A stretch of 64,000 nucleotides of DNA, taken from contig JAEINR010000009.1 in NCBI GenBank assembly GCA_016342325.1, forward strand, positions 41,790 to 105,789, written 5' to 3'. The DNA is from Desulfobacterium sp. (GTDB lineage Bacteria > Desulfobacterota > Desulfobacteria > Desulfobacterales > Desulfobacteraceae). A program made the translations under genes and the position numbers. How positions within the stretch are numbered: the first letter of the stretch is position 1; each line of letters starts with the position of its first letter. The notes beneath the pieces were generated by a model. It did not search any database and was not told where the DNA came from. It was given only the letters and a program-made list of their open reading frames with translations. Of the stretch, positions 53,446-63,005 are shown in pieces.

Positions 53446-55554
53446 ATGGCAAAGAGTTTATATATCACTCCTACGGAGACCCGGAGTGGAAAATCGCTGA
53501 TCGTCCTCGGGTTGATGCAGCTCCTGTTGAGGGAAATTCGAAAGGTTGGGTTTTTCAGACCCATCATTAACGTGCCTGAAACAGCAGATAAGGACTACGA
53601 TATCGATCTTGTTTTGTCCCATTTCTATTTGGGTCTTAGGTATGAAGAAACCTATGCCTATACCCTGGAAGAGGCAAAACACATGGTCAATGCCGGCAAA
53701 CAGTCGGAGATGATGGAGACCATTCTCAGCAAGTACAAGCAGCTCGAGGCAAAGTGCGGATTTGTCCTGTGCGAGGGAACCGATTTTGCCGCAGGCAGCG
53801 AAGCGTTTGAGTTTGATATCAATGGCCATATCGCGGCTGACCTTGGCTGCCCTGCCATGGTGGTCTGCAACGGTTGTCAAAAGAGTATTGATGAGGTGGT
53901 CAGCTCTACCCAGCTTTCCATTGAGAGCCTTGAAGATAAAGGGGTCGATATTCTAGGGGTGATGGTCAACCGGGTCGATCCCATCGATCTGGAGGGGTTG
54001 AAACTCTCCCTGGAAGATGCGATCCACGCGCCCGACTGCCTCCTTTATGTGCTTCCTGAAATCGACTCTCTGAGCCGGCCCACCATCCGGGACGTTCAAA
54101 AATATTTTGGCGCAGAGGTCCTGTACGGCAAGGAGGGGTTGGACAACCAGATAGCGGATTACATCATTGCTGCCATGTTGGCCCCGAACTTTCTCAACCA
54201 TATAAAAATGGGCAGTCTCGTTGTGACCCCCGGGGATCGGTCCAGTATAGTGCTCAGCAGCCTTGCGTCCAGGTACTCCTCGGCATACCCCGATATTTCG
54301 GGTATTCTGGTGACCGGGGGGATTCGGCTACCGGACACCATCATGCGGCTCATCGAGGGCTGGAAGGGCGTTCGCGTGCCCATTCTCCAGGTGGCAGAGG
54401 CGACCTATCCAACCATACGGGCGTTGGATCGTCTTGACGGCAGAATATCGGCCGGGAATGCCAAGAAGATATCCCTTGCCCTTGGCACCTTTGAATCCCA
54501 TGTGGGCACCGAGGAGCTGAGGCAGAAGCTGGTGACGCAGAAATCGGTTCGGGTTACTCCCCAGATGTTCGAGTACGGTCTCATTGAAATGGCCAAGCGG
54601 AAGCGCCAGCATATCGTGTTGCCCGAGGGCGTTGGGGCGCGGATACTGCGCGCCTCTGATATCCTGCTGCGCCGGGGGGTCTGTGACCTCACCCTGCTTG
54701 GAAAAGAAGAGACCGTTCGGCAGAAGATCGAGAAGCTGGGACTGAACCTCTCCCGGGCGAATATTGTTCAGCCGGACAAGAGTTCCCTCCTGGAGGAGTA
54801 TGTCGAGACCTTTTACGAGATGAGAAAAACAAAGGGGCTTACCTATGACAGGGCGCGGGATACCATGGTGGATCCCACCTATTTCGGGACCATGATGGTC
54901 CAGAAGGGGGATGCGGACGGAATGGTTTCAGGCTCCATCAACACCACTGCCCACACCATCAGGCCGGGCTTCCAGATCATCAAGACCCGGCCGGACTCCT
55001 CCATTGTCTCTTCGGTGTTTCTCATGTGCCTCAAGGATCGGGTGCTTGTGTTTGGCGACTGCGCTATCAACCCCAATCCCACTGCCGAACAACTGGCCGA
55101 GATCGCCATCGACTCTGCTAGAACAGCCAAGGTGTTCGGGGTCGAGCCCAGGGTCGCCATGCTCTCTTATTCCACCGGCTCTTCCGGCACCGGCGTGGAT
55201 GTGGAAAAGGTGATCCAGGCAACGAACCTGGTCAAGGAACGGGAGCCAGGTCTTCTGCTTGAAGGACCCATCCAGTACGATGCTGCCATTGATCCCGAGG
55301 TGGCAAAAATAAAATTGCCCGGCTCCAAGGTCGCCGGCCAGGCCACGGTGTTTATCTTCCCGGATCTTAACACCGGAAACAACACCTACAAGGCGGTTCA
55401 GCGGGCTTCGGAAAAGTCCGTGGCCATCGGCCCCATACTCCAGGGGTTGAATAAACCGGTCAATGACCTCAGTCGGGGATGTACCATCCCAGATATCGTA
55501 AACACTGTAGCAATCACGGCAATCCAGGCCCAGGCGGGCAAAGGATTAGTTTAA
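53446..55554 (+). CDS. pta: Phosphate acetyltransferase, long form with DRTGG domain
   Basis: Pta converts acetyl-CoA and phosphate to acetyl phosphate. The 702-residue form has an N-terminal P-loop-like dethiobiotin synthetase-type domain (SLYITPTETRSGKS), a DRTGG domain (about 220-330) and the catalytic PTA_PTB domain (IVLPEGVGARILRASDI, YFGTMMVQKGDADGMVSG, DCAINPNPTAEQLAEIA, KVAGQATVFIFPDLNTGN). It is followed by ackA after 11 nt. The pair either conserves energy from acetyl-CoA or activates acetate. Confidence 0.96.
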   Translation: MAKSLYITPTETRSGKSLIVLGLMQLLLREIRKVGFFRPIINVPETADKDYDIDLVLSHFYLGLRYEETYAYTLEEAKHMVNAGKQSEMMETILSKYKQLEAKCGFVLCEGTDFAAGSEAFEFDINGHIAADLGCPAMVVCNGCQKSIDEVVSSTQLSIESLEDKGVDILGVMVNRVDPIDLEGLKLSLEDAIHAPDCLLYVLPEIDSLSRPTIRDVQKYFGAEVLYGKEGLDNQIADYIIAAMLAPNFLNHIKMGSLVVTPGDRSSIVLSSLASRYSSAYPDISGILVTGGIRLPDTIMRLIEGWKGVRVPILQVAEATYPTIRALDRLDGRISAGNAKKISLALGTFESHVGTEELRQKLVTQKSVRVTPQMFEYGLIEMAKRKRQHIVLPEGVGARILRASDILLRRGVCDLTLLGKEETVRQKIEKLGLNLSRANIVQPDKSSLLEEYVETFYEMRKTKGLTYDRARDTMVDPTYFGTMMVQKGDADGMVSGSINTTAHTIRPGFQIIKTRPDSSIVSSVFLMCLKDRVLVFGDCAINPNPTAEQLAEIAIDSARTAKVFGVEPRVAMLSYSTGSSGTGVDVEKVIQATNLVKEREPGLLLEGPIQYDAAIDPEVAKIKLPGSKVAGQATVFIFPDLNTGNNTYKAVQRASEKSVAIGPILQGLNKPVNDLSRGCTIPDIVNTVAITAIQAQAGKGLV

Positions 55555-55565
55555 AAGGAATTGTA

Positions 55566-56774
55566 ATGAAAGTACTTGTAATAAATGCAGGCAGCTCTTC
55601 TATGAAGTATCAGTTGCTGAATATGGAAGATGAATCTGTAATGGCCACAGGCCTTGTTGAAAGAATCGGAGAAGCAACGGGAAAGATGATCTACAAGAAG
55701 TTCCCTGACACCGATGCTGAGGCCAAGGTTGAGCGGGATGACCACGTCCCGGATCACCGGGCTGCCATGCACTTTGTGGTTGATATGATCAAGGATGCCG
55801 AGTACGGCGTCATCAAGGATATGAACGAGGTGGGTGCCATTGGTCACCGTGTGGTCCATGGCAGCGATTATTTTAAGAGTTCTGTCCTTGTGGACGAGGC
55901 GGTTAAAGAGGTCATCCGGAAGATTATCCCCCTTGCTCCCCTCCACAACCCTTCCGCCATCACCGGCGTGGAAATGGCTGAGGAGCTCATCCCCAATGTC
56001 CCCAACGTGGCCGTGTTTGACACGGTGTTTCACCAGACCATGCCGGAACGGGCTTTTCTCTATGCCGTTCCCCGTTCCTTGTACGAGGAGCAAAAGGTCA
56101 GACGCTACGGCTTCCACGGCACCTCCCATAAATATGTGGCTCAGCAGGTGGCCACCCTCATGGGAAAAAAGCTCGAAGAGATGAATGTCATCACGGTTCA
56201 CTTGGGCAACGGCTGCTCCATGGCGGCGGTGAAGAACGGCAAATGCGTGGACACCTCCATGGGAATGACGCCCCTTGCTGGGCTCATGATGGGCACCCGG
56301 TCCGGGGATATTGATCCGGCCGTTCTCACTTACGTTGGAGAGCACAAGAACATGTCGGTTGAAGAGATCGACACCATGCTCAATAAAGAGAGCGGGCTCA
56401 AGGGCATCTGCGGGCTGAACGACATGCGGGACATTCATGAAAAGGCGGCACGGGGGGATGCGTCGTGTAAGCTTGCCCTTGAGATGTTCAGTTACCGTAT
56501 TCGAAAATATCTCGGGGCCTATGCCGTGGTTCTCGGCAGCCTGGATGCCGTTGTCTTTACCGCAGGTATCGGAGAGAACGACGACATTGTCCGCTCCATG
56601 GTCCTTCGGGACCTGGACTGCCTCGGTATTGAGCTTGACCTTGATAAAAACAAGGGAAGAATCAAGGCGTCCAAGGTGATTTCCACGGATGCAAGCCGTG
56701 TCAAGACCTGGGTTATTCCCACCAACGAAGAGCTCCAGATCGCACGAGAGACCGTTGCTGTATTAAAACACTAG
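55566..56774 (+). CDS. ackA: Acetate kinase
   Basis: AckA interconverts acetyl phosphate and acetate with ATP. The 402-residue protein has the ASKHA motifs VLVINAGSSSMKYQLL, RYGFHGTSHKYV, ITVHLGNGCSMAAV, DTSMGMTPLAGLMMGTRSG and VFTAGIGEND. ATG 55566 follows AAAAGGAATTGTA. It is co-transcribed with pta. Confidence 0.97.
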   Translation: MKVLVINAGSSSMKYQLLNMEDESVMATGLVERIGEATGKMIYKKFPDTDAEAKVERDDHVPDHRAAMHFVVDMIKDAEYGVIKDMNEVGAIGHRVVHGSDYFKSSVLVDEAVKEVIRKIIPLAPLHNPSAITGVEMAEELIPNVPNVAVFDTVFHQTMPERAFLYAVPRSLYEEQKVRRYGFHGTSHKYVAQQVATLMGKKLEEMNVITVHLGNGCSMAAVKNGKCVDTSMGMTPLAGLMMGTRSGDIDPAVLTYVGEHKNMSVEEIDTMLNKESGLKGICGLNDMRDIHEKAARGDASCKLALEMFSYRIRKYLGAYAVVLGSLDAVVFTAGIGENDDIVRSMVLRDLDCLGIELDLDKNKGRIKASKVISTDASRVKTWVIPTNEELQIARETVAVLKH

Positions 56775-56848
56775 TCAGACGAAGGGGAGGGCAGTCTTTG
56801 CCTTCCCCTGTCCGGCAGGACCGCAGCACAAGAAAAAGGAAGAAAACT

Positions 56849-57061
56849 ATGGTTTTGGATCACGAGAATAGCAATGCCAACCAACCGGTGGGCAATGTCA
56901 AGGCGGCCCATGATTTGATTGATTATTTCTGTCCCCATTGTGGAGAAAAACTCTTCAGGGGTAAGGTGGATGAGATCAAGATGGTTTGTCCCCATTGCAA
57001 CACCCTGGTCAGAAGTTTCGGGAACCAGGAACCTGAGGAGCTGGAAAAACCGGAAGAGTAA
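56849..57061 (+). CDS. Small double-CPHC zinc-ribbon protein
   Basis: The 70-residue protein has two CPHC knuckles (Cys 28/31 and 47/50) spaced for one zinc ribbon, and an acidic tail. It follows ackA by 74 nt. A conserved regulatory or RNA/protein-binding role is likely, but no function can be assigned. ATG 56849 has AAGGAAG upstream; the frame is open further back. Confidence 0.75.
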   Translation: MVLDHENSNANQPVGNVKAAHDLIDYFCPHCGEKLFRGKVDEIKMVCPHCNTLVRSFGNQEPEELEKPEE

Positions 57062-57063
57062 CC

Positions 57064-57600
57064 AAGGTCATCCGGCCTTCCCTTTCCGGAAGCCGTGTCT
57101 GGTTTCTGGCCGTCCGTCCCAAGAACCTTCCAGCAGCGGCAGCCCCTGTATGCATGGGGGGTGCCCGTGCCGTAAACGCCGACCGTTATCATCTGACCCT
57201 CGCAGTTGCAGCCCTTCTGGTTGCACTGCTGCTTCAGGTCGGCGTCAACCTGGCAAATGATTATTTTGATTTCAAGATCGGTATCGACGCCTGTGACCGA
57301 AAGGGCGCCCAATGCGGGTGGCCCAGGGCGGATTGATCCCTCCCCACATGGTGGGAAACGCCATGGTTTACTGCTTTGTCCCAGCGATCGGCGTCGTCTC
57401 ACTCCATGGTCCGGGGAGGGGTTTCGTGGTGGTGATCGGCATGCGTTCCATCCTGTCCGCCCTGGTCTATAGCCCGGGGTCCTATCCATCGCTTCCAACG
57501 GCCTGGGGGCGGTGTTTACCTTCTCTTTCTCGGGCCCGTCGTTTGTTGAGCCTACTATGTCCAGGCGCTATCCCACTTTTCCCTGGGACTGTTCCTGGGA
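57064..57600 (+). pseudogene. Decayed menA-like UbiA-family prenyltransferase
   Basis: Three pieces of a MenA-like protein follow each other in shifted frames. Frame 1 (about 57100-57335) has WFLAVRPKNLPAAAAPV and NLANDYFDFKIGID. Frame 2 (about 57312-57480) has MRVAQGGLIPPHMVGNA and SILSALVYSPGSYP. A third piece (about 57480-57540) has SIASNGLGAVFTFSFSGP, and a last one YYVQALSHFSLGLFLG before a stop. At least three frameshifts, no clear start codon and only about half of the family's length show that it is inactive. Confidence 0.8.
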
Positions 57601-58046
57601 TAAACGCCTGCCAGCCAGGGCAACTCCGCCAAAACAGATGCGTCTAATTTAGTAATACCACTCTTTTTCGCCCCAGGGTATTTATGGATCCGGGCCAAAT
57701 GTATGGTTTTTGCTTCAGTATGTAAATCCTTTCATAATGGAATAGACTTTTTGTCACAATGGTATGTTTTATTCCTATGAAGAAATATTCCTATATACTA
57801 CCAGAAACACACATTCGCCATGTCCATAAAGGCGGGTGTGCTTTTTGCATTATAGAGTAAAATGGAACTCCTTCTGAAACTATGATCTTCGTTTATTCCT
57901 CAAATGCATTCCAAGTCATTATTAACACTTTTATAGAAAAGGAGAATCTTAGAGGAAAATCGTTTTTGGTGGGAAGAAAATTGTCGATACCATGTGGTTG
58001 CTTTCATCATGGTATGGATAACGCAAAGAATCTAAAGGTGGTTCAA
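57601..58046. other. AT-rich non-coding stretch between menA remnant and PEP-CTERM-like gene
   Basis: I see no supported gene here. An open frame from 57882 is simply the upstream extension of the next gene. A short TATGG/ATAGG-rich region holds no clear promoter. Confidence 0.5.
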
Positions 58047-58763
58047 ATGAAAAAGGTTTTACTCGTTTTTTATGTGGTTGTTGCAGTATTTTGTCTCACG
58101 GTGAATGCAAACGCCCTTTTGACAGGTGTCAGTGGGCCGAACAGTTCCTTCGGCACAGCGGCGGCTATTATTGGTGCGCCGTCCGATATTCTGGACGACT
58201 TTGTGTTCAATACCGGCATGGAGGGGTTTAACGAGATCCAGGACTTCACGACCGCGATGGCCCATGCCATTGATGGGGGAGGACTGATTGCGGCTGGTAC
58301 AGCGGTCGACAGTCACATGATTTTTCTGAATTCAGAGGACAATCGTTTATTATCCCACACCGCTGTTGTTTGGACTTTCGACAGCCTTATTCTGGGTGTC
58401 ATGTCCGACCGTAATGGCAATTTAGAGGCGGCATCCACCTTTGAATTGGGAGCGCCCATGACCAACTATACCGCAAGCTTTCCCGGCAGCGGTCCAGCTG
58501 CTCCCTTTGGTGCCCGGGGGCTGGAGGGGGGAGGAGACGGTTATATGATAAGCTCGGATATGCTTTCAATAACAGTGAACATGGTCGTTAGCGAACCGGG
58601 GGACTGGATCCGCGTGGTCACCCAAGCCGATCCGGTCCCCGAATCTGCAACCATGGTGCTTGTGGGTCTTGGGCTTTTGGGGCTGGCAGCAGCACAGCGT
58701 AAGCTTGAAGGTTTGAGCATGAACGAGATCCAAACGGTGCATGGGGAGGCCGTTCAGAGATAA
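58047..58763 (+). CDS. Exported protein with PEP-CTERM-like sorting signal
   Basis: The 238-residue product has a signal peptide (to about residue 25, NANALL), a beta-rich body without a known domain, and a C-terminal VPESATMVLVGLGLLGLAAA plus basic residues. This is the PEP-CTERM layout with Ser in place of the second Pro. Unlike most such proteins, about 25 residues follow the hydrophobic helix. PEP-CTERM proteins are cleaved by exosortase and are linked to extracellular polysaccharide. AAGGTGG precedes ATG 58047. Confidence 0.7.
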   Translation: MKKVLLVFYVVVAVFCLTVNANALLTGVSGPNSSFGTAAAIIGAPSDILDDFVFNTGMEGFNEIQDFTTAMAHAIDGGGLIAAGTAVDSHMIFLNSEDNRLLSHTAVVWTFDSLILGVMSDRNGNLEAASTFELGAPMTNYTASFPGSGPAAPFGARGLEGGGDGYMISSDMLSITVNMVVSEPGDWIRVVTQADPVPESATMVLVGLGLLGLAAAQRKLEGLSMNEIQTVHGEAVQR

Positions 58764-59203
58764 AACCAGTGGCCGCCGGTCTTGTGTCTCTATTGTGCAC
58801 CGGATCATGTGATTGAAAAATCAGATAAACGTCTTTTCATGGTTTGAAGGGAAGTCAGGAGTAAATATGCAGACTCTCACCTGGATCACCTATTTGAAGA
58901 TGGTCCGAAACCCACAGAGTTGAGATATTGTATCAATTCGGCATCCCTGAGGGTTGTTTCCCAAGAGAATCTTAAAAAGGAAGGGTATGAAAAAAATATA
59001 GAAAAATTTTAACCCCAAAAAAACCGACACCAAGGTGTCTTCATATCATCAGAATGAAGACACCTTTATATAACGGCTGTGTCCAACTCTAAAAAACCGC
59101 CGGAGAACCTTGAATCCCTGGGATACGACTCCTCATTAGAAAATTTTATTTTTCATACCATGTCCAAATCGTGTCTCCGATAAAGACTGGGTGTAAAAAA
59201 TCA
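58764..59203. other. Intergenic region with one hairpin, no gene seen
   Basis: The 440-nt gap lies between the convergent PEP-CTERM-like and dksA-like genes. Apart from the hairpin at 59034-59064 nothing is recognisable. Confidence 0.5.
59034..59064. terminator. Hairpin between convergent genes, probable terminator
   Basis: GGTGTCTTCAT pairs perfectly with ATGAAGACACC around a 9-nt loop. On the minus strand a T7 tract follows after about 13 nt, so termination would be imperfect. Confidence 0.6.
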
Positions 59204-59563
59204 TTACTGCAGCAACAGTTCCCGTTGTTCCTCCGCTTCCTTGCAGTCAATACATTTGGTTGTAACGGGCCTTGCTTCAAGTCGCTTAATCGATATGTCC
59301 TCACCGCAGGATTCACAGATACCATAGGATTCGTTTTCAATTCTTTCCAGTGCCTGGCGAATTTTTTTGATCAGCAGGCTTTCCCTTGATCGTATTTTTA
59401 ATTCCAAAGACTGACTGATATCAACCGAGGCTCGGTCTATGGATCCTATTTCCTGAAAATTTTGAGATACAAGTTCAGACATTGTATTGTCTGCATGATT
59501 GAATAATTCATCCAACCGCTGAGTTAAAGTAGCCTTAAATAATTCAATTTGATCCATATTCAT
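59204..59563 (-). CDS. dksA: DksA/TraR-family zinc-finger protein
   Basis: The 119-residue protein has an N-terminal coiled coil and the C4 zinc finger YGICESCGEDISIKRLEARP with CIDC, as in DksA, which binds the RNA polymerase secondary channel. Acidic residues expected at the coiled-coil tip (DRASVDISQS) are partly present. ATG 59563 follows AAGGAG. It lies 86 nt after the PLP decarboxylase gene on the same strand, so it may share the transcript. Confidence 0.87.
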   Translation of the reverse strand: MNMDQIELFKATLTQRLDELFNHADNTMSELVSQNFQEIGSIDRASVDISQSLELKIRSRESLLIKKIRQALERIENESYGICESCGEDISIKRLEARPVTTKCIDCKEAEEQRELLLQ

Positions 59564-59648
59564 AATCATCTCCTTATAAAAATACACCATATCAAGAATT
59601 GTCCGGGCCTTTATTTTCAAACCTATTTTTCCAGACACCAAATGGTGG

Positions 59649-60926
59649 CTAAATTTTAACAACCAGTGGCAGGGGTTTGATGAAATTCTGCCCGAGGCTA
59701 TAGGTATATGATCCCTGACACGGAATCATCAGAAGGTCTCCCACCTTGATATCCTTGCCAAAATAGCTGTAGCCCCATACATCATGGGGGGTACACAAAG
59801 AGCCGAAAATGTCACAGGCTTTTTCTGTCAGGCTGCTTTGGCTCAAATTGAGTATGGGGAAATAATCGATTTCAAAACGCTCCCAGCCGATGGCATTGGT
59901 ACCGGCATCGGTGATGACCAGATCATGATCCTTTTTATCGACTGCTGTAAAAAAAATATGCATGGCGCTGTGGCAAATCCATCTGCCGGGTTCAAAACAG
60001 ATGCGGCAGTTAACCTGGGGGAAGATATGGGCATCCATTGCCCGATAAAGGGTTTTGGCAAATATTTCAATGGGGGTTGAGGGTATCCTATAATGGTTAT
60101 CGGCGGCCCCCTGATTGTTGCCGGACTCCTTTTGAGCAAGGCCTTCTTTTGTACCGGCAAACTGAAGCCACTCCCCCTCCTCCGGCCAATACCCGCCGCC
60201 GATATCTATAAATTCAATGGATTCATTGAACCGGGCCGGCATCCGGTTAAGTATTTTGCCAAGCAGGCAAATAAATTCCACCTGCCGATCGGGGGTGAGA
60301 TTCCAGCTTGAATGGAATTGAAGCCCTTTGAATCGGATATTGGGCAGATCTTTCACTTCATTCCAGAAGGTGATCAGCAGTTCCGGGACAATGCCGAATT
60401 TTCTCCATAATCCGTTTGGGTTTGTCGTCAGGCGAATACCAACCCTGACGCAAGTTGTGGAATCTGATTCAGAAGTCAGGGTTTTAAGCCGTTCAAGCTC
60501 TCCTAAACTGTCCAAAAGAATGGTGGTCCTGTCTGCATGTGAAATTGCCAGGGCCAACTCCTCATTGGTTTTACCCGGCCCGCTGAATATAATATCCTTG
60601 GCGCCCAGTGCCAGGGCAGATGTCAACTCAACACCACTGGAAACATCCAGTCCAAACCCGGATTCAAGGAGGGTGGCAGAAACTTCCGGGTGGTTATTGC
60701 TTTTCATGGCAAAATAAAAAGAAGTTTCTGGAAAGAATTGGTTAAAGGCCGCTGTAAATTTTTGAGCATTCTGTTTTAATGTGGAAGATTCTAAAATCCA
60801 TAAAGGGGACCCATATTTTTGGATAATATTTTGATACAGATGTTTACGATCAAAATAAGCGGCAACAAAATGCGCCAATTCATCCCCCGGCAAAAGCGGG
60901 GTGACAGGCAAATTATTCTCAGACAT
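59649..60926 (-). CDS. Fold-III PLP-dependent decarboxylase (ornithine/diaminopimelate decarboxylase-like)
   Basis: The 425-residue enzyme has the PLP lysine in FYFAMKSNNHPEVSATL, DVSSGVELTSALALGA, LQFHSSWN, a phosphate-binding FIDIGGGYWP, FEPGRWICHSA, and the active-site Cys-Asp pair in GSLCTPHDVWGY. This family decarboxylates ornithine, lysine, arginine, diaminopimelate or carboxynorspermidine; the substrate cannot be told. It is the last biosynthetic gene of an operon with ATP-grasp, GNAT and AdoMetDC-like genes, so an unusual substrate is plausible. Confidence 0.88.
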   Translation of the reverse strand: MSENNLPVTPLLPGDELAHFVAAYFDRKHLYQNIIQKYGSPLWILESSTLKQNAQKFTAAFNQFFPETSFYFAMKSNNHPEVSATLLESGFGLDVSSGVELTSALALGAKDIIFSGPGKTNEELALAISHADRTTILLDSLGELERLKTLTSESDSTTCVRVGIRLTTNPNGLWRKFGIVPELLITFWNEVKDLPNIRFKGLQFHSSWNLTPDRQVEFICLLGKILNRMPARFNESIEFIDIGGGYWPEEGEWLQFAGTKEGLAQKESGNNQGAADNHYRIPSTPIEIFAKTLYRAMDAHIFPQVNCRICFEPGRWICHSAMHIFFTAVDKKDHDLVITDAGTNAIGWERFEIDYFPILNLSQSSLTEKACDIFGSLCTPHDVWGYSYFGKDIKVGDLLMIPCQGSYTYSLGQNFIKPLPLVVKI

Positions 60927-60932
60927 GGCAGC

Positions 60933-62228
60933 TTATGACGCCTCCGGCAAATGGGTGATTTGTTTTCCGGGATCAATCAGAATAGTGATCGTTTTTGAAA
61001 TGCTCATGGCCTGGGTCTCCGGGTATTTCCCATTTGACGGTTCAATGATTACATGCCCCAAAAGCCAAGAGTCATAGTCCTTTGGCGGCATTGTAATCAA
61101 ATGTCCCGGCTTTTTGGTCAAAAGAATATGCTTCACCCGGGTATCTTCCAGCAGGTGACTGATATGGATTTGCTTGAGGATGCCGCTTTTGTCTGCGTGG
61201 AGCCGGATTCCCACATGGGGAGACGCGGTATCATACCGGATCAGGTCCAGGGGATATTTTTGTGCAAAATCAAGGCTGAGTTTGAGTATATCCATCGTGG
61301 TGGATACCTTTAGCAGGTAGGGCAGACAATCCCCGCCAGGCCGTGGAGTCAGTTCAATCAGTTCAATTTTTTCTCCTGAAATGATGAAATCCACCATACA
61401 AAGACCCCTGTCGATTCCCAGAACCTGTGCACTTCTCAACAGAATCCGGCTAAGCCCATTCGGGTTGATACCCGGGGGTAATTGTCCCGGCAGAACATAC
61501 CCGGTAATGGTGCCAAAAGGCTTAAAGGGCGATTTGATCTTTCTGGCCATCCGGATGATACGGATTTCATCATTTTCACAGATAAAATCACAACTGTACT
61601 CAGTTCCCGGGATTAATTCCTCGGCCAGCATCAGGTACCCCCTGGAAACGGAGGTTTCAAACAGCGGGTTTTGTGCCCTTATTTCCAGACCTTTTTGAAT
61701 GAGATCAAAGGCCCGATGACAATCAGACTCGTTCATGCATTTTAAAACAAGTTCGCTTCCGCTCCCTGTCAGGGGTTTTAAAACACACCCGTTCTGGACA
61801 GAGTGGAAAAAGGCCAGGACATCTGAAACCGTTTTTATGGGCGAAACCTTTGGGCATTTGATGCCATGACTTTCCCAAATCCGTTTTGACACATATTTGT
61901 CCCTGCAATTTAGAATGGCTTGTTCAGACGGATAATCAAGATCCCAATTTTCCGCAATGGCGGCTGTAAGGGCCATGGCCTCGCAATCAAAACTAAAAAT
62001 TCCGTCAATGACCTTATTCCAGGTCTTTAAATGCTTTTCCAGGGCCTCAAAAACAGGTGCCCTGTCGGATAAATCCATCACAATTTCCTCACAGGGAGCC
62101 GGGCAAGCTTCTTCTGCCGTCTGCCGAACCACAGGTGAGGTGATAAACAGAGCCCTGCCGGGGCAGGAAGTTCTTATCCATTGAATATAATCGGATGTTG
62201 TGCCCACCACCAGGATTATCTTATGCAC
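60933..62228 (-). CDS. ATP-grasp ligase (carnosine synthase / PylC-like)
   Basis: The roughly 431-residue protein has the ATP-grasp pattern: NCRDKYVSKRIWESHGIKCP, VLKPLTGSGSELVLKC, LMLAEELIPGTEYSCDFIC and IELIELTPRPGGDCLPYLL with metal ligands. Such enzymes join a carboxylate to an amine through an acyl-phosphate. GTG 62228 is preferred: AAAGGGG lies upstream and it overlaps the preceding stop; ATG 62264 is in frame but overlaps the upstream gene by 44 nt. It lies 6 nt before the PLP decarboxylase gene. Confidence 0.87.
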   Translation of the reverse strand: MHKIILVVGTTSDYIQWIRTSCPGRALFITSPVVRQTAEEACPAPCEEIVMDLSDRAPVFEALEKHLKTWNKVIDGIFSFDCEAMALTAAIAENWDLDYPSEQAILNCRDKYVSKRIWESHGIKCPKVSPIKTVSDVLAFFHSVQNGCVLKPLTGSGSELVLKCMNESDCHRAFDLIQKGLEIRAQNPLFETSVSRGYLMLAEELIPGTEYSCDFICENDEIRIIRMARKIKSPFKPFGTITGYVLPGQLPPGINPNGLSRILLRSAQVLGIDRGLCMVDFIISGEKIELIELTPRPGGDCLPYLLKVSTTMDILKLSLDFAQKYPLDLIRYDTASPHVGIRLHADKSGILKQIHISHLLEDTRVKHILLTKKPGHLITMPPKDYDSWLLGHVIIEPSNGKYPETQAMSISKTITILIDPGKQITHLPEAS

Positions 62229-63000
62229 AGATTCTATGCCCCTTTGATTCATATACCGTTTCATTGTAGACGAAGGAGTTGTTGAGTGTTAGCTCATACA
62301 AGGGCCGGGGAGTAAGATGAAACCGCTCGTTCCAATTATAATCACCGCAGAGAAAATCGACCATTTCAATCTTTTGGGAACAAGCCCATTCCAAATGATG
62401 CAAATTGATAAGCTTTGCAACACCGGGAAACTCCGGACTTGTACCACCGGCCAACAATGTGTAGGAATTTTTATCCAAGGCCCCCATGTCCACGGCAGCA
62501 ATGACCCCGTCTATCAGAACCGTTGTGATTCTCATCATCCCCATCCGGGTTAGGAATGAGGCAAGATTTTCAAAGGAATTACCATATACACCCGGATAAA
62601 AATAATATCCCATCTCATCGGACACGAGGCTGTTTGACAATCCCAAAATAGGATTCCAGGATAGATAGCGAAGGTGCAGAGGGCCTGAAACAGAGTCCAG
62701 CAATGCGTCCAGAACCTCTGGGGATTTGGCGATGATTTTATTCTGTTCCAGCCAGGTTTTTCCCTTCCATGTCTCTCCGGGGAATTGAACATATCGTTGT
62801 TTTTCCCCATCCCAGCACAAGGCCAGTAACCCGACGGGAGTTGTATCTTTTTCAACCACATGAAAGTGCAGGGGTCTTGCAAATGCATCATGAAAACAGG
62901 AGCGGACCTGCCATAAGTCGAACAGCCCCTTTTTCGGCCACAGTGTTTCCCATGCGCGTCTGCATTGTTCAGGATCTTCGTAGACAAAAAGTTTCATCAT
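62221..63000 (-). CDS. GNAT-family (BioF2/FemAB-like) acyltransferase
   Basis: The 259-residue protein fits the Acetyltransf_6 type: GLLALCWDGEKQRYVQFPGE in the first half, then GVIAAVDMGALDKNSYTLLAGGTSPEFPG and a VDFLCGDYNWNERFHLTPRP ending. Such proteins transfer acyl or aminoacyl groups to amines. It is the second enzyme gene of the operon, coupled by overlap to the ATP-grasp gene. Confidence 0.78.
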   Translation of the reverse strand: MMKLFVYEDPEQCRRAWETLWPKKGLFDLWQVRSCFHDAFARPLHFHVVEKDTTPVGLLALCWDGEKQRYVQFPGETWKGKTWLEQNKIIAKSPEVLDALLDSVSGPLHLRYLSWNPILGLSNSLVSDEMGYYFYPGVYGNSFENLASFLTRMGMMRITTVLIDGVIAAVDMGALDKNSYTLLAGGTSPEFPGVAKLINLHHLEWACSQKIEMVDFLCGDYNWNERFHLTPRPLYELTLNNSFVYNETVYESKGHRICA

Positions 63001-63005
63001 TGCAC

